Position numbers and translations under genes: made by a program. From Homarus americanus (taxonomy: Eukaryota; Arthropoda; Malacostraca; Decapoda; Nephropidae), in contig NW_024748849.1 in the NCBI RefSeq assembly GCF_018991925.1, forward strand, positions 302,501 through 366,500: a stretch of DNA of 64,000 nt. The letters run 5' to 3'. Below the pieces are notes generated by a model. The model saw nothing but the letters and a program-made list of their open reading frames with translations. It made no database searches and was not told where the DNA came from. Every line of letters begins with the position of its first letter. The first letter of the stretch is position 1. This document shows positions 20,294-31,926 of the stretch, piece by piece.

Positions 20294-21045
20294 TAACATA
20301 AGAACATAAGGAGTCTGCAATAGGCCGGTTGGCCTGTGCATGGCAGCTCCTGTTGAGAGTTACTACCACTCTCTACCATCCATGAATCTATCTAGCCTCC
20401 TTTTAAAACTTTCCAGCGTTCCAGCTCTTACTACAAAGTTGCTAAGCTTGTTCCACTCGTCCACCACCCTATTTGTGAACCAGTTCCTTCCTATCTCCCT
20501 CCTAAACCTAAACTTATCCAACTTAAATCCGTTGCTACGAGACCTATCCTGCTCGGATATTATAAGAACTTTATCTATACCTCCTTTATTGATTCCTTTC
20601 ACCCACTTGAATACTTCTATCATATCTCCCCGCACTCTTAGTCTTTCTAGGGAATGCAAGTTTAGTTTCTTTAATCAATCTTGATATGGAAGATTTCTAA
20701 GTCCCGGAATCATTTTTGTCATTCTTCGCTGCACCGACTCTAGTGAATTTATATCCATTCTATAATAGGGGCACCAGAACTGAACTGCATAATCGAGGTG
20801 CGGCCTGACTAACGCAAGATATAGTTGCAATAGGACCTCTGCACTCTTGTTACTTACACTTCTAGATATAAAACCTAATACTCTGTTTGCCTTATTTCGA
20901 ACATTAACGCACTGTTTTCTAGGCCGTAGGTCCGGGCTTACAAGTACCACTAAGTCTCTTTCACAAGTCGACTTCTCTAGGTTGATGTCGTTACGGCTGT
21001 ATATATTGATAGTATTTGTTCTTCCAATATTAAGTACGGATTAAG
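20294..21045 (-). mobile_element. CR1-like LINE fragment, subfamily B
   Basis: The 3' tail (ACATAAGAACATAAGG) begins at 20294 and is followed by GGCCGGTTGGCCTGTGCATG. The minus strand then encodes the RT C-terminus (FKRRLDRFMDGREW end, LERLRVRGDMIEVFKWVKG, KMIPGLRNLPYQD, NRVLGFISRSVSNKSAEV), extending further 5' than the copy at 7.1 kb into ...LVSPDLRPRKQCVNVRNKA. One stop (near 20672) breaks the frame. It is inserted inside an A copy at the CCTACT/AAT region. Confidence 0.88.
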
Positions 21046-21205
21046 TCAGATTTCTCTATATAAATATTGTTCATCTGATATCTGGTTTCTCTGTTTACAC
21101 TTCCTTGGGTAAGCAGTAAGTACTTTATATTTTTCTATATTGAATTTCATCTGCCATTCTTCAGACCATGCGATTTTTTTTAGATCTTCTTGTAGTTTTG
21201 CGGAG
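21046..21205 (-). mobile_element. CR1-like A element, 5' part
   Basis: TCAGATTTCTCT...GTTCATCTGATATCTGGTTT corresponds to 14308-14345 of the other A copy. The encoded KLQEDLKKIAWSEEWQMKFN motif is the conserved CR1-clade segment that follows the catalytic DD and thumb. It ends abruptly where the 22-bp minisatellite resumes. Confidence 0.8.
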
Positions 21206-21710
21206 TAAAAGTGGGTGGGCGATACGTAACAGTGGGTGGGCGGTACGTAACAGTGGGTGGGCGATACGTAACAGTGGGTGGGCGATACGTAAGTGGGTGG
21301 CGGTACGTACAGTGGGTGGGCGGTACGTAACAGTGGGTGGGCGGTACGTAACAGTGGGTGGGCGGTATGTAACAGGTGGCGATAGCTGCACAGTGGTGAA
21401 AGCGATACGTAATAGTGGGTGAGTTGATACGTAACAGTGGGTGGGCGGTACGTACAGTGGTGGCGGTACGTAACAGGTGGGCGATATGTAACAGGTGGGT
21501 GGGCGGTACGTAACAGTAAGTGGCGATACGTACAGTGGGTGGGTGATATGCACAGGGTGGGCGATACGTAACAGTGGGTGGGCGGTATGCACAGTGGGTG
21601 GGAAGTACGTAACAGGGTGGGCGATACGTACAGTGGGTGGGCGGTACGTAAGAGTGGGTGGGAAGTACGTAACAGTGGGTGGGTGGGCGGTTCGTAGCAA
21701 TGGGTGGCGA
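21206..21710. repeat. 22-bp GTGGGTGGGCGGTACGTAACA array, right part
   Basis: About twenty-three units with variants GCGATACG, GGAAGTACG and missing bases. It is the continuation of the array at 19725-19811. False frames of 84-247 residues run through it on both strands. Confidence 0.92.
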
Positions 21711-21840
21711 TACGTGGCGGTGCAAAGAAGTGGACGGCAGTGCGTGGATGGTCGCCAACATGCGTGTCCACGTCTGCCCCCCCTCCCCTCCCCACCCCCG
21801 TGTCTCTGCATAATCGTTCATCCACCGATCTGTCGCTGTC

Positions 21841-22345
21841 CTCCAACACTACTGTCCTCCAACAATAACGCCTCCATCATTACTGACCTCCAACACTATT
21901 GCCTTAACAGTATTGTCCTCCAACACTACTGTCCTCCAACACTACTGTCCTCCAACACTACTGTCCCCCAACACTACTGTCCTCCAACACTACTGATCTC
22001 CAACACTACTGTCCTCCAACACTACTGTCCTCCAACACTACTAGCCCAACACTACTGTCCTCCAACACTTACTGACTGTCCTCCAACACTACTGTCCTCC
22101 AACACTACTGTCCTCCAACACTACTGTCCTCCAACACTACTGTCCCCAACACTATTGTCCTCCAACACTACTGATCTCCAACACTACTGTCCTCCAACAC
22201 TACTGTCCCCCAACACTACTAGCCTCCAACACTACTAGCCTCCAACATTACTGGTCCCAACACTACTGGCCTCCAACACTACTGGCCTCCAACACTACTG
22301 GCCTCCAACACTACTAGTCTCCAACACAAACGCCCTTCAACACTA
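21841..22345. repeat. 16-bp minisatellite CTCCAACACTACTGTC
   Basis: About thirty units. Variants ACTGATCTC and ACTAGCCTC recur in clusters, suggesting local duplications of multi-unit blocks. Confidence 0.95.
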
Positions 22346-22349
22346 CCTT

Positions 22350-22592
22350 GATGATGGGCCACACACCCTGCTGAGGGGCCACACACCCTGCTGAGGGGCC
22401 ACACACCCTGCTAAAGGGCCACACGCCCTGCTTAAGGGCCACACACCCTGCTGAGGGGCCACACACCCTGCTAAAGGGCCACACGCCCTGCTTAAGGGCC
22501 ACACACCCTGCTGAGGGGCCACACACCCTGCTAAAGGGCCACACGCCCTGCTTAAGGGCCACACACCCTGCTGAGGGGCCACACACCCCGGG
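22350..22592. repeat. 20-bp monomers in a 60-bp higher-order repeat
   Basis: The monomer is GGGCCACACACCCTGCTGAG. Three variant monomers (ending GCTGAG, GCTAAA, GCTTAA; the second AAA-type is followed by CACGCC) form a 60-bp block repeated identically three times (22381-22440, 22441-22500, 22501-22560). On the minus strand this reads as an open 20-residue repeat (GVWPLSRACGPLAGCVAPQQ), most likely coincidence. Confidence 0.95.
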
Positions 22593-22696
22593 CGCAGGTC
22601 TTCCGGGTGGCTGCCAAGAGTCGCCGCACCAAATCGTCTCCCAAAATTTCTCTAATATTTGGCGCGTAAGTTTAAGGTACAGCGTGGGCGTGATGG
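22593..22696. other. Unique spacer between two arrays
   Basis: About 100 bp without repeats, containing TTTGGCGCGTAAG at 22658, an E2F-half-site-like word. No gene. Confidence 0.5.
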
Positions 22697-23330
22697 ACGC
22701 CACCAGTCCCAGGGTAAGACTCCGGGCATCACCAGTGTCCCAGGGTAAGACTCCGTGCATCACCAGTGTCCCAGGGTAAGACTCCGGGCATCACCAGTGT
22801 CCCAGGGTAAGACTCCGGGCATCACCAGTGTCCCAGGGTAAGACTCCGTGCATCACCAGTGTCCCAGGGTAAGACTCCGGGCATCACCAGTGTCCCAGGG
22901 TAAGACTCCGGGCATCACCAGTGTCCCAGGGTAAGACTCCGGGCATCACTCAGTGTCCCAGGTAAGACCTGGGCATCACCAGTGTTCCAGGGTAAGACCT
23001 GGGCATCACCAGTGTCCCAGGGTAAGACTCTGGGCATCACCACAGTGTCCCAGGTAGCACCCGGGCATCACCAGTGTCCCAGGTGAAACCCGGGCATCAC
23101 CAGTGTCCCAGGGTAAGACTCCGGCATCACCAGTGTCCCAGGGTAAGACTCCGGGCATCACCACAGTGTCCCAGGGTAAGACTCCGGGCATCACCAGTGT
23201 CCCAGGGTAAGACTCTGGGCATCACCAGCCCCAGGGTAAGACTCCGGGCATCACCAGTGTCCCAGGCAAGACCTGCATCACCAGCGTGTCCCAGGGTAAG
23301 ACCTGGCATCACCAGTGTCCCAGGTACCCC
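22697..23330. repeat. 31-bp minisatellite with GGTAAGACT in each unit
   Basis: About twenty copies of GCATCACCAGTGTCCCAGGG followed by TAAGACTCCGG. Each unit contains CAGGGTAAGA, and several contain the exact donor-like CAGGTAAGA (for example near 22968). The distal third (22950-23330) is more diverged. Confidence 0.93.
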
Positions 23331-23614
23331 TGGGCCTGCAGGCGACGTGACCCGGTTTCTGCCAGCAGGAGGGCTGCCCTGAGCCAGCTCCTGGACGTGA
23401 GTGAGTTCCATGTGCCCGCCGCCTGCAGCTCAGCCAGGCGACGCCCTCCCCACAGCTGTGTCTTGCAAGCACACACATACCGCCCCAGCTGACACCCCCC
23501 CCACCCTCCAGCACACTCGCCGCCCACACCACCCACACCACACCCTCACCACCCATATCACCACAAATCCAATCACCGCCACACTGTATAACACACCTTT
23601 GCCCCAAAATTTAG

Positions 23615-23660
<46 letters not shown>

Positions 23661-24440
23661 TTCTTGGGTTACGACACAACATATCGTGTAGTGTTGAGTC
23701 GACCACTACTGATAGTGTATGTGTAGTGCCTCACCACCACAACCATCACCATAACAACAATCACTTTCACAACTACAACACTCAACTTACGAAGGCACAA
23801 GCAGGCAAAGCAAAAGCAGGCATGAGGGAGAGAGGGAGGGCAGGCAGGCAGACAAACAGGCAGGGAGGGAGGGAGGGAGGGTTGGGCGGTGGCACATATT
23901 CTGCCAGTACAGCCGGGGTGTGCTTGTGCATGCACGATAACCTCGCCTCCGCCTCTCCCTCCCTATACTAATTATCTTGCTTGCTTACTGGCCAAGCAGA
24001 GCGGCGGGGAAGAGGTGCATCAGCAGAGAATGAGCAGAAACGCTGTCTGCTGGCGTGTGTGGCAGCAGCAGGCGGCGGGGGTCGTATAAATGAGGTTAAA
24101 ATGGGTGTGCATGTGAGTGGTGCGAGCAGTGGCCACGGTAAAGAACGGACGGTAGTGGCGCGACGCTAATGCTGCCCGCCCTCCCCCCAACCCCCCCCCT
24201 CCCCCCTCCTCCACTCCGGCGTTCCGTCCGTCCGCCCGACCTCACTCCCGCCCACCTCCCGCTCACACGCCCGCACTCTTTCCCGCCCGTCCGTCCATCG
24301 GCACTAAATGTCCGCCCAGTCCAGCACTCTCTCCGTCTCTCCTCCGTTCGCTTAGACTTCTCGTACGTCACCCCAGCCCCCCACGCCCACACTCTGCATC
24401 CGTTCCCACACTCACGCCCGCTTTCCCCGTCTCCAGCCAT
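23331..24440. other. Mixed non-coding sequence, GC-rich in part
   Basis: A possible small exon is discussed under findings (23342-23398). A (CA)n run lies at 23614-23657 and a GGGAGGGAGG run at 23865-23882. The pyrimidine-rich segment at 24168-24330 has CGTCCGTCC words. No recognisable gene on either strand. Confidence 0.45.
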
Positions 24441-24474
24441 CCAGTGTACACACCAAGTCAAGTACGTACATGTA

Positions 24475-24757
24475 CACACACACGCACACGGGGATCAGTA
24501 CACACACATACACACACAGGGGTCGGTAAACACACATACACAATAATGGGGGTCGGTAAACGCACATACACACATGGGGGGTCGGTACACACACATACAC
24601 ATGGGGCTGCACACACACACACACACACACACATGGGGGTCCGGTACACACACACATGGGGGTCCGCACACACACACACATGGGGTCCGGTACACACACA
24701 TATGGGGTCCGGTACACACACACATGGGGGTCCGGTACACACACACATGCCTCAGGA
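24475..24757. repeat. CA-rich minisatellite with GGGGTCCGGTA
   Basis: Units of 22-30 bp: CACACACATGGGGGTCCGGT and variants GGTCGGTAAAC. It combines CA microsatellite and GGGGTCCGG modules. Cys/Val and Thr/His frames are artefacts. Confidence 0.92.
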
Positions 24758-24787
24758 ACACAGGTAAGCCAGATCGCTCCTGCTGGG

Positions 24788-24912
24788 CAGGAGGCCACAC
24801 ACACACACACACACACACCCACCACACCCACACACACTCCACCACACCCCCACACACACACACCCACCACCCCCCCCCCACACACACACACACACACCCA
24901 CTACACCCACAC
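24788..24912. repeat. (CA)n with CACCACACCC interruptions
   Basis: Several CA blocks of 15-22 bp alternate with CCACCACACCC and a C9 run near 24870. Confidence 0.9.
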
Positions 24913-25479
24913 TCCACCAAACACCCTCCACTACACCCACTATATTCTGATACACCCACACAAAGTACCAAACCTCTCTTACACTAGGAGTATAACCAAC
25001 ACACAGAGGGCCAGGGAGGAGGTGCCGTAGGTGACATACAGGCCGGGACGAACACACACGGCCGCCCCGCCACAAAGATGGTGGACCTGAGTGGAAGGTT
25101 TTAAGGTATTTTATTGTAACTTTCAGGAACCTAACCTAACATAACCAAATCTAACCTCACTTAACCAAACATAATCAGAAATACAACTTAAGACACCCAG
25201 AGCTACTAAGACCACCCCCAGACCTCTATAAAATATCCTAGTGTGAAGGTGTGGAATAACTTACCCCCACCCACCCGAGCAAAGTACATTTAAATTCTCT
25301 TAAAAAATAACTATCGTCTAAGTATTAAATATTTTTGTAGCACCTACTTTATATTCTTACTGTACCATCAAAATCATTATACAGGTATCATAATTATATT
25401 CTCACGTAGATAGAAATTACCATTGCAATATTTATATAGTTCCCGACTTGACATGTTACTGACTGTGCCTGCCTCCCTA
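24913..25479. other. AT-rich non-coding with CCTAAC words
   Basis: Positions 25127-25175 contain ACCTAACCTAACATAACC, a telomere-like interstitial fragment. The remainder is AT-rich and anonymous. Confidence 0.5.
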
Positions 25480-25606
25480 GTTCCCCCTCAATACAACCCA
25501 CGATGTATTGCTTTCATCACTTATTACTGTATTATCAACTCCACTGTAAAATATGTATAAATTTATAATATAAATGTAAATAAATAAATAATAAAATAAA
25601 TAAATG
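25480..25606 (+). repeat. Dispersed repeat family C, copy 1
   Basis: CAATACAACCCACGATGTAT...TATCAACTCCACTGTAAAATATGTATAAATT then an (AAAT)n-like tail. The same sequence occurs on the opposite strand at 46648-46785 (CAATACAACCCATGTTGTAC as its complement). An A-rich tail at one end suggests a SINE or LINE 3' end. Confidence 0.7.
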
Positions 25607-25721
25607 TCTTAGTCGTGGTAACAGTCTCAAAAAACAGTATTTAACTACCACCATGTTACGTGTACTATTCCAGATGATACTAAATGTTATATAATAATTC
25701 CTTGAGATGAATGTACAGTAT

Positions 25722-25990
25722 ATCATTATCACCACCACACACTACCATTATCACCACCACACTCTACCATTATCACCACCACACTCTACCATTATCACAC
25801 CACACTCTACCATTATCACCACCACACACCACCATTATCAACACCACGCACCACCATTATCACCACCACACTATACCATTATCACCACCACACTCTACCA
25901 TTATCAACACCACATTCTATCATCACCACCACATTCTACCACCCACTACAACAGCAATCATCACCAACAACAACACTACAACACCACCAT
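25722..25990. repeat. 22-bp minisatellite ACCATTATCACCACCACACT
   Basis: About nine copies of 22 bp, then ACCACATTCTAC/CAACAACA-rich sequence. Frames of 95-99 residues are His/Thr repeats. Confidence 0.92.
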
Positions 25991-26057
25991 ATATATGATC
26001 ATATGATCTTCGTCTGTGTAACTTTTACGACAATTTCAGTTAACCTTGACGGTAAGA

Positions 26058-26597
26058 TCAACACACCTGTACATTCTTGTCCCACACACCTGTACATTCT
26101 TGTCCCACACACCTGTACATGCTTGTCCCACACACCTGTACATTCTTGTCCCACACACACCTGCACATTCTGTCCCACACACCTGTACATGCTTGTCCCA
26201 CACACCTGTACATTCTGTCCCACAACACCTGTACATTCTGTCCACACACCTGCATTCTTGTCCCACACCTGTACACATTCTGTCCCACACACCTGTACAT
26301 CTGTCCCACACACCTGTACATTCTTGTCCCACACACCTGCACATGTGCTTGTCCACACAATCTGTGCATTCTGTCCCACACACCCGTACATTCTGTCCCC
26401 ACACACCTGTACATTCTGTCCCACACACCTGTGTAACATGCTGTCCCACACACCTGTACATTCTTGTCCCACACACCTGTACATTCTTGTCCCACACACC
26501 TGTACATTCTTGTCCCACACACCTGTACATTCTTGTCCCACACACCTGTACATGCTTGTCCCACACACCTGTACATTTTTGTCCCACACACCTGTAC
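26058..26597. repeat. 23-bp minisatellite ACACACCTGTACATTCTTGT
   Basis: About twenty-four units (CCC completes the unit; starts 26461, 26484). The middle part (26150-26440) has many one- to three-base deletions, while both ends are homogeneous. Long frames of 119-230 residues on both strands are repeat readings. Confidence 0.95.
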
Positions 26598-28148
26598 AAA
26601 TCAGAGATAAAATATAAGTGCATTATTTGTTGTTATTATTATTGTTCTTTTGATTATCATTTAAATATTGTTACCATCTTTTATTTATCATTATTATTAT
26701 TATCACATACGTCAGGACAAGAGGTCACTAACTACTAGTAACAAAACAAACTCGCCCCAACCACTGACAGCCTCATTAACGCAAGTCTTGTGTATGACGG
26801 CTGTTTAAATTCTGACAGCCGTGTGTGTGTGTGTGGTCCTTCAGGTTCCATGCACCGAATTTAATCTCTACCTTACAACTGTTTACGCCCGTGTGTGCAT
26901 TACACAACCACGCTTACCTGTGTACACTTGTTGACTGTCCAAAACCATCTATGTTAACTTTAGTAAACAATTCTGGTTTATGTGATTGATTAATAAACAA
27001 TTAATTATGGGGAAAATTTATATATAATGACAAATCACCTCTCGTCTACATGTGTGTGGTTCCTTGTGGGCCAAAAATCAACTACGGAGTCATAAATAAT
27101 CCTCTCTGTTCACGGTCTTTTGCGCTGAACTTAGTATTGCAATCACTGTTAACACATTAACTTAGTGTTGTACTCACCGTTAACACATTACTTTTAAGTC
27201 TCTATGTCACTCCAGTTCACTTACCTGAAATATAAAATAGATGAAAAACATTAGAAGCCATACGGTGCAGAAACAGTGAAATACCTGAGTCTTGATGACG
27301 TCATAGTAACAGGTAAGGTTTAATGCGCAAGTGAAGATTGATTTATTTCGTAAAAATTAACTCACAAGAACTTAAAATCAAGAGTATTATAATGTTAATA
27401 ATAATATCATCCTCCTGAGTACAATAACTCCAACTCATTGAGTGTGATAACAACACCTTAAGTACGATAACCACTAAGCATGTCCCAATAATATTAAGAG
27501 ACGCATAAACATCACCTGGTGACCTCCAGTTGTGTTTACACAATATTAGCGCCACTTTACATAATTTTCAGACCATAAACAGCCACTTAAACGACGAGTT
27601 AACTTTTGTAATGATGCTCAGCGTTGCCAACAACTCTTCAGGCCTCCAGTACACATGGCACCACTGTAGTGCGGACCCTCGTTTGTGAATAATAATATTT
27701 AAGAAAGTGAAATATGAAATGAATGAATGCAAGTACTAGTATACTGCAAAAATAAAGCATCAAAGTAAATATAAATAAAATGATAAACAATGAATAAAGA
27801 AAAGTCAGTGTCTAAATGTGTCACAAGCTATGGTCGACAGAAACATTTGGCACCACTGTACACAGGGGCGAGGGGGATAAGGGCGTAAATATTACTGAGC
27901 ATAAATAAGAATTGAGTGAATCAATACAGAATAAACTGACAGATAAAACAAAGGTTAATTTTACAAAATAATTCACAAATATAAAATAACAAGTGTAAAG
28001 ATTAAATACAGCTGTAACGATTAATGTTATCAAACAATTCAGAGTTAAAGCTAAAAACAAATACATGATAGATGAAACTACAGGAAGAGAAGAGATTAAA
28101 CGTAAGGTAATACTTTCACTTTTATCCTTAAAGATATATTATTACTGA
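26598..28148. other. AT-rich unique non-coding sequence
   Basis: This 1.5-kb interval has no tandem array except short GT (26821-26834) and TTATTA runs, and no supported gene. It resembles ordinary intron or intergenic DNA. Confidence 0.5.
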
Positions 28149-28149
28149 T

Positions 28150-28335
28150 ATACCTACACACACACGCAACACTACACACACACGCAACACTACACATGGA
28201 CGTGGCAACACTACACATGCACGTGGCATCACTACACACACACGCAACACTACACATGCACGTGGCAACACTACACACACACGCAACACTACACATGCAC
28301 GTGGCAACACTACACATGCACGTGGCAACACTATT
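28150..28335. repeat. 21-bp ACGTGGCAACACTACACATGC array, copy 1
   Basis: Units of ACACATGCACGTGGCAACACT alternate with CACACACGCAACACTA. The same array occurs at 28890-29030 as part of a larger duplication. Confidence 0.9.
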
Positions 28336-28582
28336 TGGAGGACGGTCAGCGCGCGAGAATGTAAACAAAGCGAAAGGTAAACAAACTAACCGACGGGTAA
28401 AATAACACCAATCAAATAATGTATAAATAAGTAATTTATTTTATATATATTAATAAAACACTATGTATCCCTGTACAATACTAAACACACTACTAAATAT
28501 AAGTAATGTGTGATGAATAAGTTATTGAATTAAAATAGTGTAATGGATAATAATAAACCGTAAACAGACAACAACAACAACA

Positions 28583-28624
<42 letters not shown>

Positions 28625-28890
28625 TCTACTTACAATTACTTAAAACAGCCCAAACAACAACTTTTATAACAGGAGAAGAGAACTTACAAGTAATTAGATA
28701 GTTAGACCATCATTGGGTAGTTTAACTGTTAAGAACCACACTTAACAAGGTCGTTTACACTATATCACTAATTTATCACTGTGAGGACACACACACCCAC
28801 CTATACCATATTGCAACACTAGTGGACGTTTTGGCGCGGGGCACGTGGCATGGACAGTAGAGCATTGGCAACACTACACAGGTACACACA
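28196..28890. repeat. 695-bp tandem duplication, first copy
   Basis: Positions 28331-28774 read the same as 29026-29469 at a constant offset of 695 bp, including a 37-bp (TAA)n tract of the same length. Homology continues with more changes to about 28848 (ACGTTTTGGCGCGGGGC). No coding content is evident. Confidence 0.92.
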
Positions 28891-29277
28891 CGAGACGTGG
28901 CAACACTACACATGCACGTGGCAACACTACACACACACGCAACACTACACATGCACGTGGCAACACTACACACACACGCAACACTACACATGCACGTGGC
29001 ATCACTACACATGCACGTGGCAACACTATTTGGAGGACGGTCAGCGCGCGAGAATGTAAACAAAGCGAAAGGTAAACAAACTAACCGACGGGTAAAATAA
29101 CACCAATCAAATAATGTATAAATAAGTAATTTATTTTATATATATTAATAAAACACTATGTATCCCTGTACAATACTAAACACACTACTAAATATAAGTA
29201 ATGTGTGATGAATAAGTTATTGAATTAAAATAGTGTAATGGATAATAATAAACCGTAAACAGACAACAACAACAACA

Positions 29278-29319
<42 letters not shown>

Positions 29320-29522
29320 TCTACTTACAATTACTTAAAACAGCCCAAACAACAACTTTTATAACAGGAGAAGAGAACTTACAAGTAATTAGATAGTTAG
29401 ACCATCATTGGGTAGTTTAACTGTTAAGAACCACACTTAACAAGGTCGTTTACACTATATCACTAATTTAATGTGAGGAAAAACCCACCTATACCTATTG
29501 CTAGTGTTTTGGCGCGGGGCAG
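28891..29522. repeat. 695-bp tandem duplication, second copy
   Basis: It begins in the ACGTGGCAACACTAC array and ends after GTTTTGGCGCGGGGC at 29506-29520, with the last 50 bp diverged and carrying small deletions relative to copy 1. It is either a recent duplication or an assembly redundancy. Confidence 0.92.
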
Positions 29523-31036
29523 GCACAGAGAGAGAGTGGTAGAGAGTGGCAGGAGAGAGAGGGCCAGGGGCCAGAGAAGAGAGAGGAGCAGGCAGGAGTA
29601 GAGAGAGAGCGAGGGCCAGGTACAACAGTAGAGAGAGAGAGAGAGTGTGTGTAGCGCGGGACAGGTACAATATAAAGGTGTTTACATAGAGTACATTTAA
29701 AAAAAAAAAAGAGTCAGTCATCCCCCTGGAGTAACAATGAACGGGACGACGACCATCATCATAATAACGGGTCGGTCTCCCTCACACCCCTTATTTATAC
29801 CCCTACTCCTCCCTCCCCCCTACCACCAACCACCAACCATACCATTAATAAATTCTCCCCAGCTCCCCCCAATACTTATCCCTAAATCCCTAACGCTCCA
29901 ACAAGTCTCCAACACAAATATGGTGAAGGAGATATAGTGAATAAAGATAAGAATAAACGAGATAGGATGAATAAAATTGAAATAAATAATAACGCCTTGG
30001 CAAGTCAGTCCCCCATACCCCCTTATCTCCACTCATTCACTTTCAGACGATTTTTTCTATTTCATTTTTATTATTAATTTTACCTTCATTAACTCTCCCT
30101 TCAAAACACCAACTGTTAACTCAAATACTAGAGAGATAAATGACACATAATAATACATAATAAGAGTAAGAGGATAGCGGAGAAAGGTAAAAATATAAAG
30201 AAAATACAATTGAAGGTGGTGTGTGTGGCAAGAGTGTGTGGTGTGGCTAGCGGCAAGGTCGTTCTGTCTCGGTTAGAAATGTGTGATTTAAATTGATATC
30301 CGCTAAATACTTCCGCAAACTTGTACCTACCATACCTTTCTTCCTGTTTTTTTGATATATATATACACTTATCTATCTTTTTATTCTATGTTATCCATCT
30401 TTACATAAGTCATCTTGTATATATACACCAAATGCGTCATAAGGAAGGTATATGCAATTAACCGGACTACACCCCACTTCCCGCCAAACACCATGAATGA
30501 AAGTTTGACTAAATAAAGAAGACCGTAAAACAAACACACACTAAAACACACGACATAAAACAAGCTGGCCTCACACCACTGGCAGCTACCAGTACTTACC
30601 AACAATTTTCCAACTTTAAGTCAAATGATGACCATCCAGTTGGCAACACTCCAGGACTCCAACACTCTTTTTTGTTTATTTCATGTATTAAAGCTATATT
30701 TAACCCAGTAAAGACACATAAACAAGTATCTACAACGCGTACTCAATGACACAGTGACAGAGTTTGGGCGGTTATTGTTGTGTGTGTGTATGTGTGTGTT
30801 AACAGAAAATAAAGTCAGGGAGGCGCATATGGCAACAACACAATAATACAGGAATTGGTAACTCTGACACAAGTTGTGGCTTCAAGTTCAAGGTTGAGAG
30901 GGAGAGAGAGAGGGAGGGAGGGAGAGGGAGAGAGGGAGAGAGAGGGAAAAGGGAAATGAGAGAAAGAAGAAAAGATGTGCAGGATTGGAGAAGAGATTCC
31001 CCCTTCCCTGTCTCACTTCCTCCCACCTCTCACTTA

Positions 31037-31067
<31 letters not shown>

Positions 31068-31878
31068 AGATGGACTCTTGGAACAGATAAAGAAAGACGA
31101 AAAGAGAGAGATTGAGAACAAACAAACGCGCTCCATCCCACCAGTTGCATAATACAACACTACGGACCCAAACATCTCCATATAGGATTGTTTCACCTCC
31201 CCCCCTCCCCCTCCCTCCCTCCCTCCCTCCCACCCAGACATAAATCAACAAAGAAAATTACAATGATCACGAGATGGCAACAAGGACCCGCCCGGAAGGA
31301 GACGCTATTTGATTCAACAATAAACTCAAGTGAAAGTTTATTTACAACAAAAAACTGACTTTACAAGTTTATGAGGTGAACAGAGATTATTAAATACTTG
31401 TTGTTTTGTTATGGGTTAAGATGTGGTGATAGTGGATGAAGGGGAAAACTATATGAATGAATAAATGGTAGCTGGCAACTGTCCCAACTTGTAAACAATA
31501 ATAAGAAAAACTTTTGTATTAACTTTTAAAGACAACTAAGTACTGCCTCTGTTGTTGTTATTGTTGTTGTTGTTTCTGTTGTTAGTACGGTTTCTACTGT
31601 TATTGTCTCTTATTATTACTGTTGTTACTGTTATTAGTATTATCTTATTATTATTGTTATTAGTGTTGTCTGTTATTATCATTATTATTATTACTGCTAA
31701 CTTCTACTACCACTACTACTAATAATAATTATAAATAAATGCTAATGCTACTTCTACACACACACACAGGTGTAGGTCAGCGTGGAGAAACACATGAATG
31801 AACAATGGTAGTCGGCAACTGAAACGGACCCTTACCTTAATATATTACTTAAACAAATATTACACTGAACTATTATTA
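29523..31878. other. Non-coding, GA/CT-rich patches and AT-rich DNA
   Basis: GAGAGAG-rich at 29526-29655. Purine-rich at 30896-30975 and pyrimidine-rich at 31020-31070 and 31198-31232 (C/T). A TTG/TTA trinucleotide region lies at 31548-31705. No gene is supported. A single E2F-like CTTCCCGCCAAAC lies at 30477-30489. Confidence 0.45.
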
Positions 31879-31879
31879 T

Positions 31880-31921
<42 letters not shown>

Positions 31922-31926
31922 CAGTA
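31880..31926. repeat. (TAG)n microsatellite
   Basis: TAGTAGTAG from about 31880 to 31926 with one GCAGTAG interruption. It abuts the second copy of the endonuclease-like element. Confidence 0.95.

Noticed and set aside
22350..22592. CRISPR-like regular array
   Set aside because: The units are contiguous tandem repeats with no unique spacers, and the window is eukaryotic. The same holds for the 31-, 43- and 65-bp arrays.
22314..22763. Antisense 149-residue frame with a 20-residue repeat (GVWPLSRACG)
   Set aside because: It derives from the 20/60-bp higher-order minisatellite. No start context, signal or domain; retained only as a repeat.
26003..26738. Overlapping long open frames (up to 230 residues) on both strands
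   Set aside because: They are stop-free readings of a 23-bp minisatellite. All frames show the same Cys/Thr/His or Cys/Val/Gly repeats, and indels in the array shift the frame freely.
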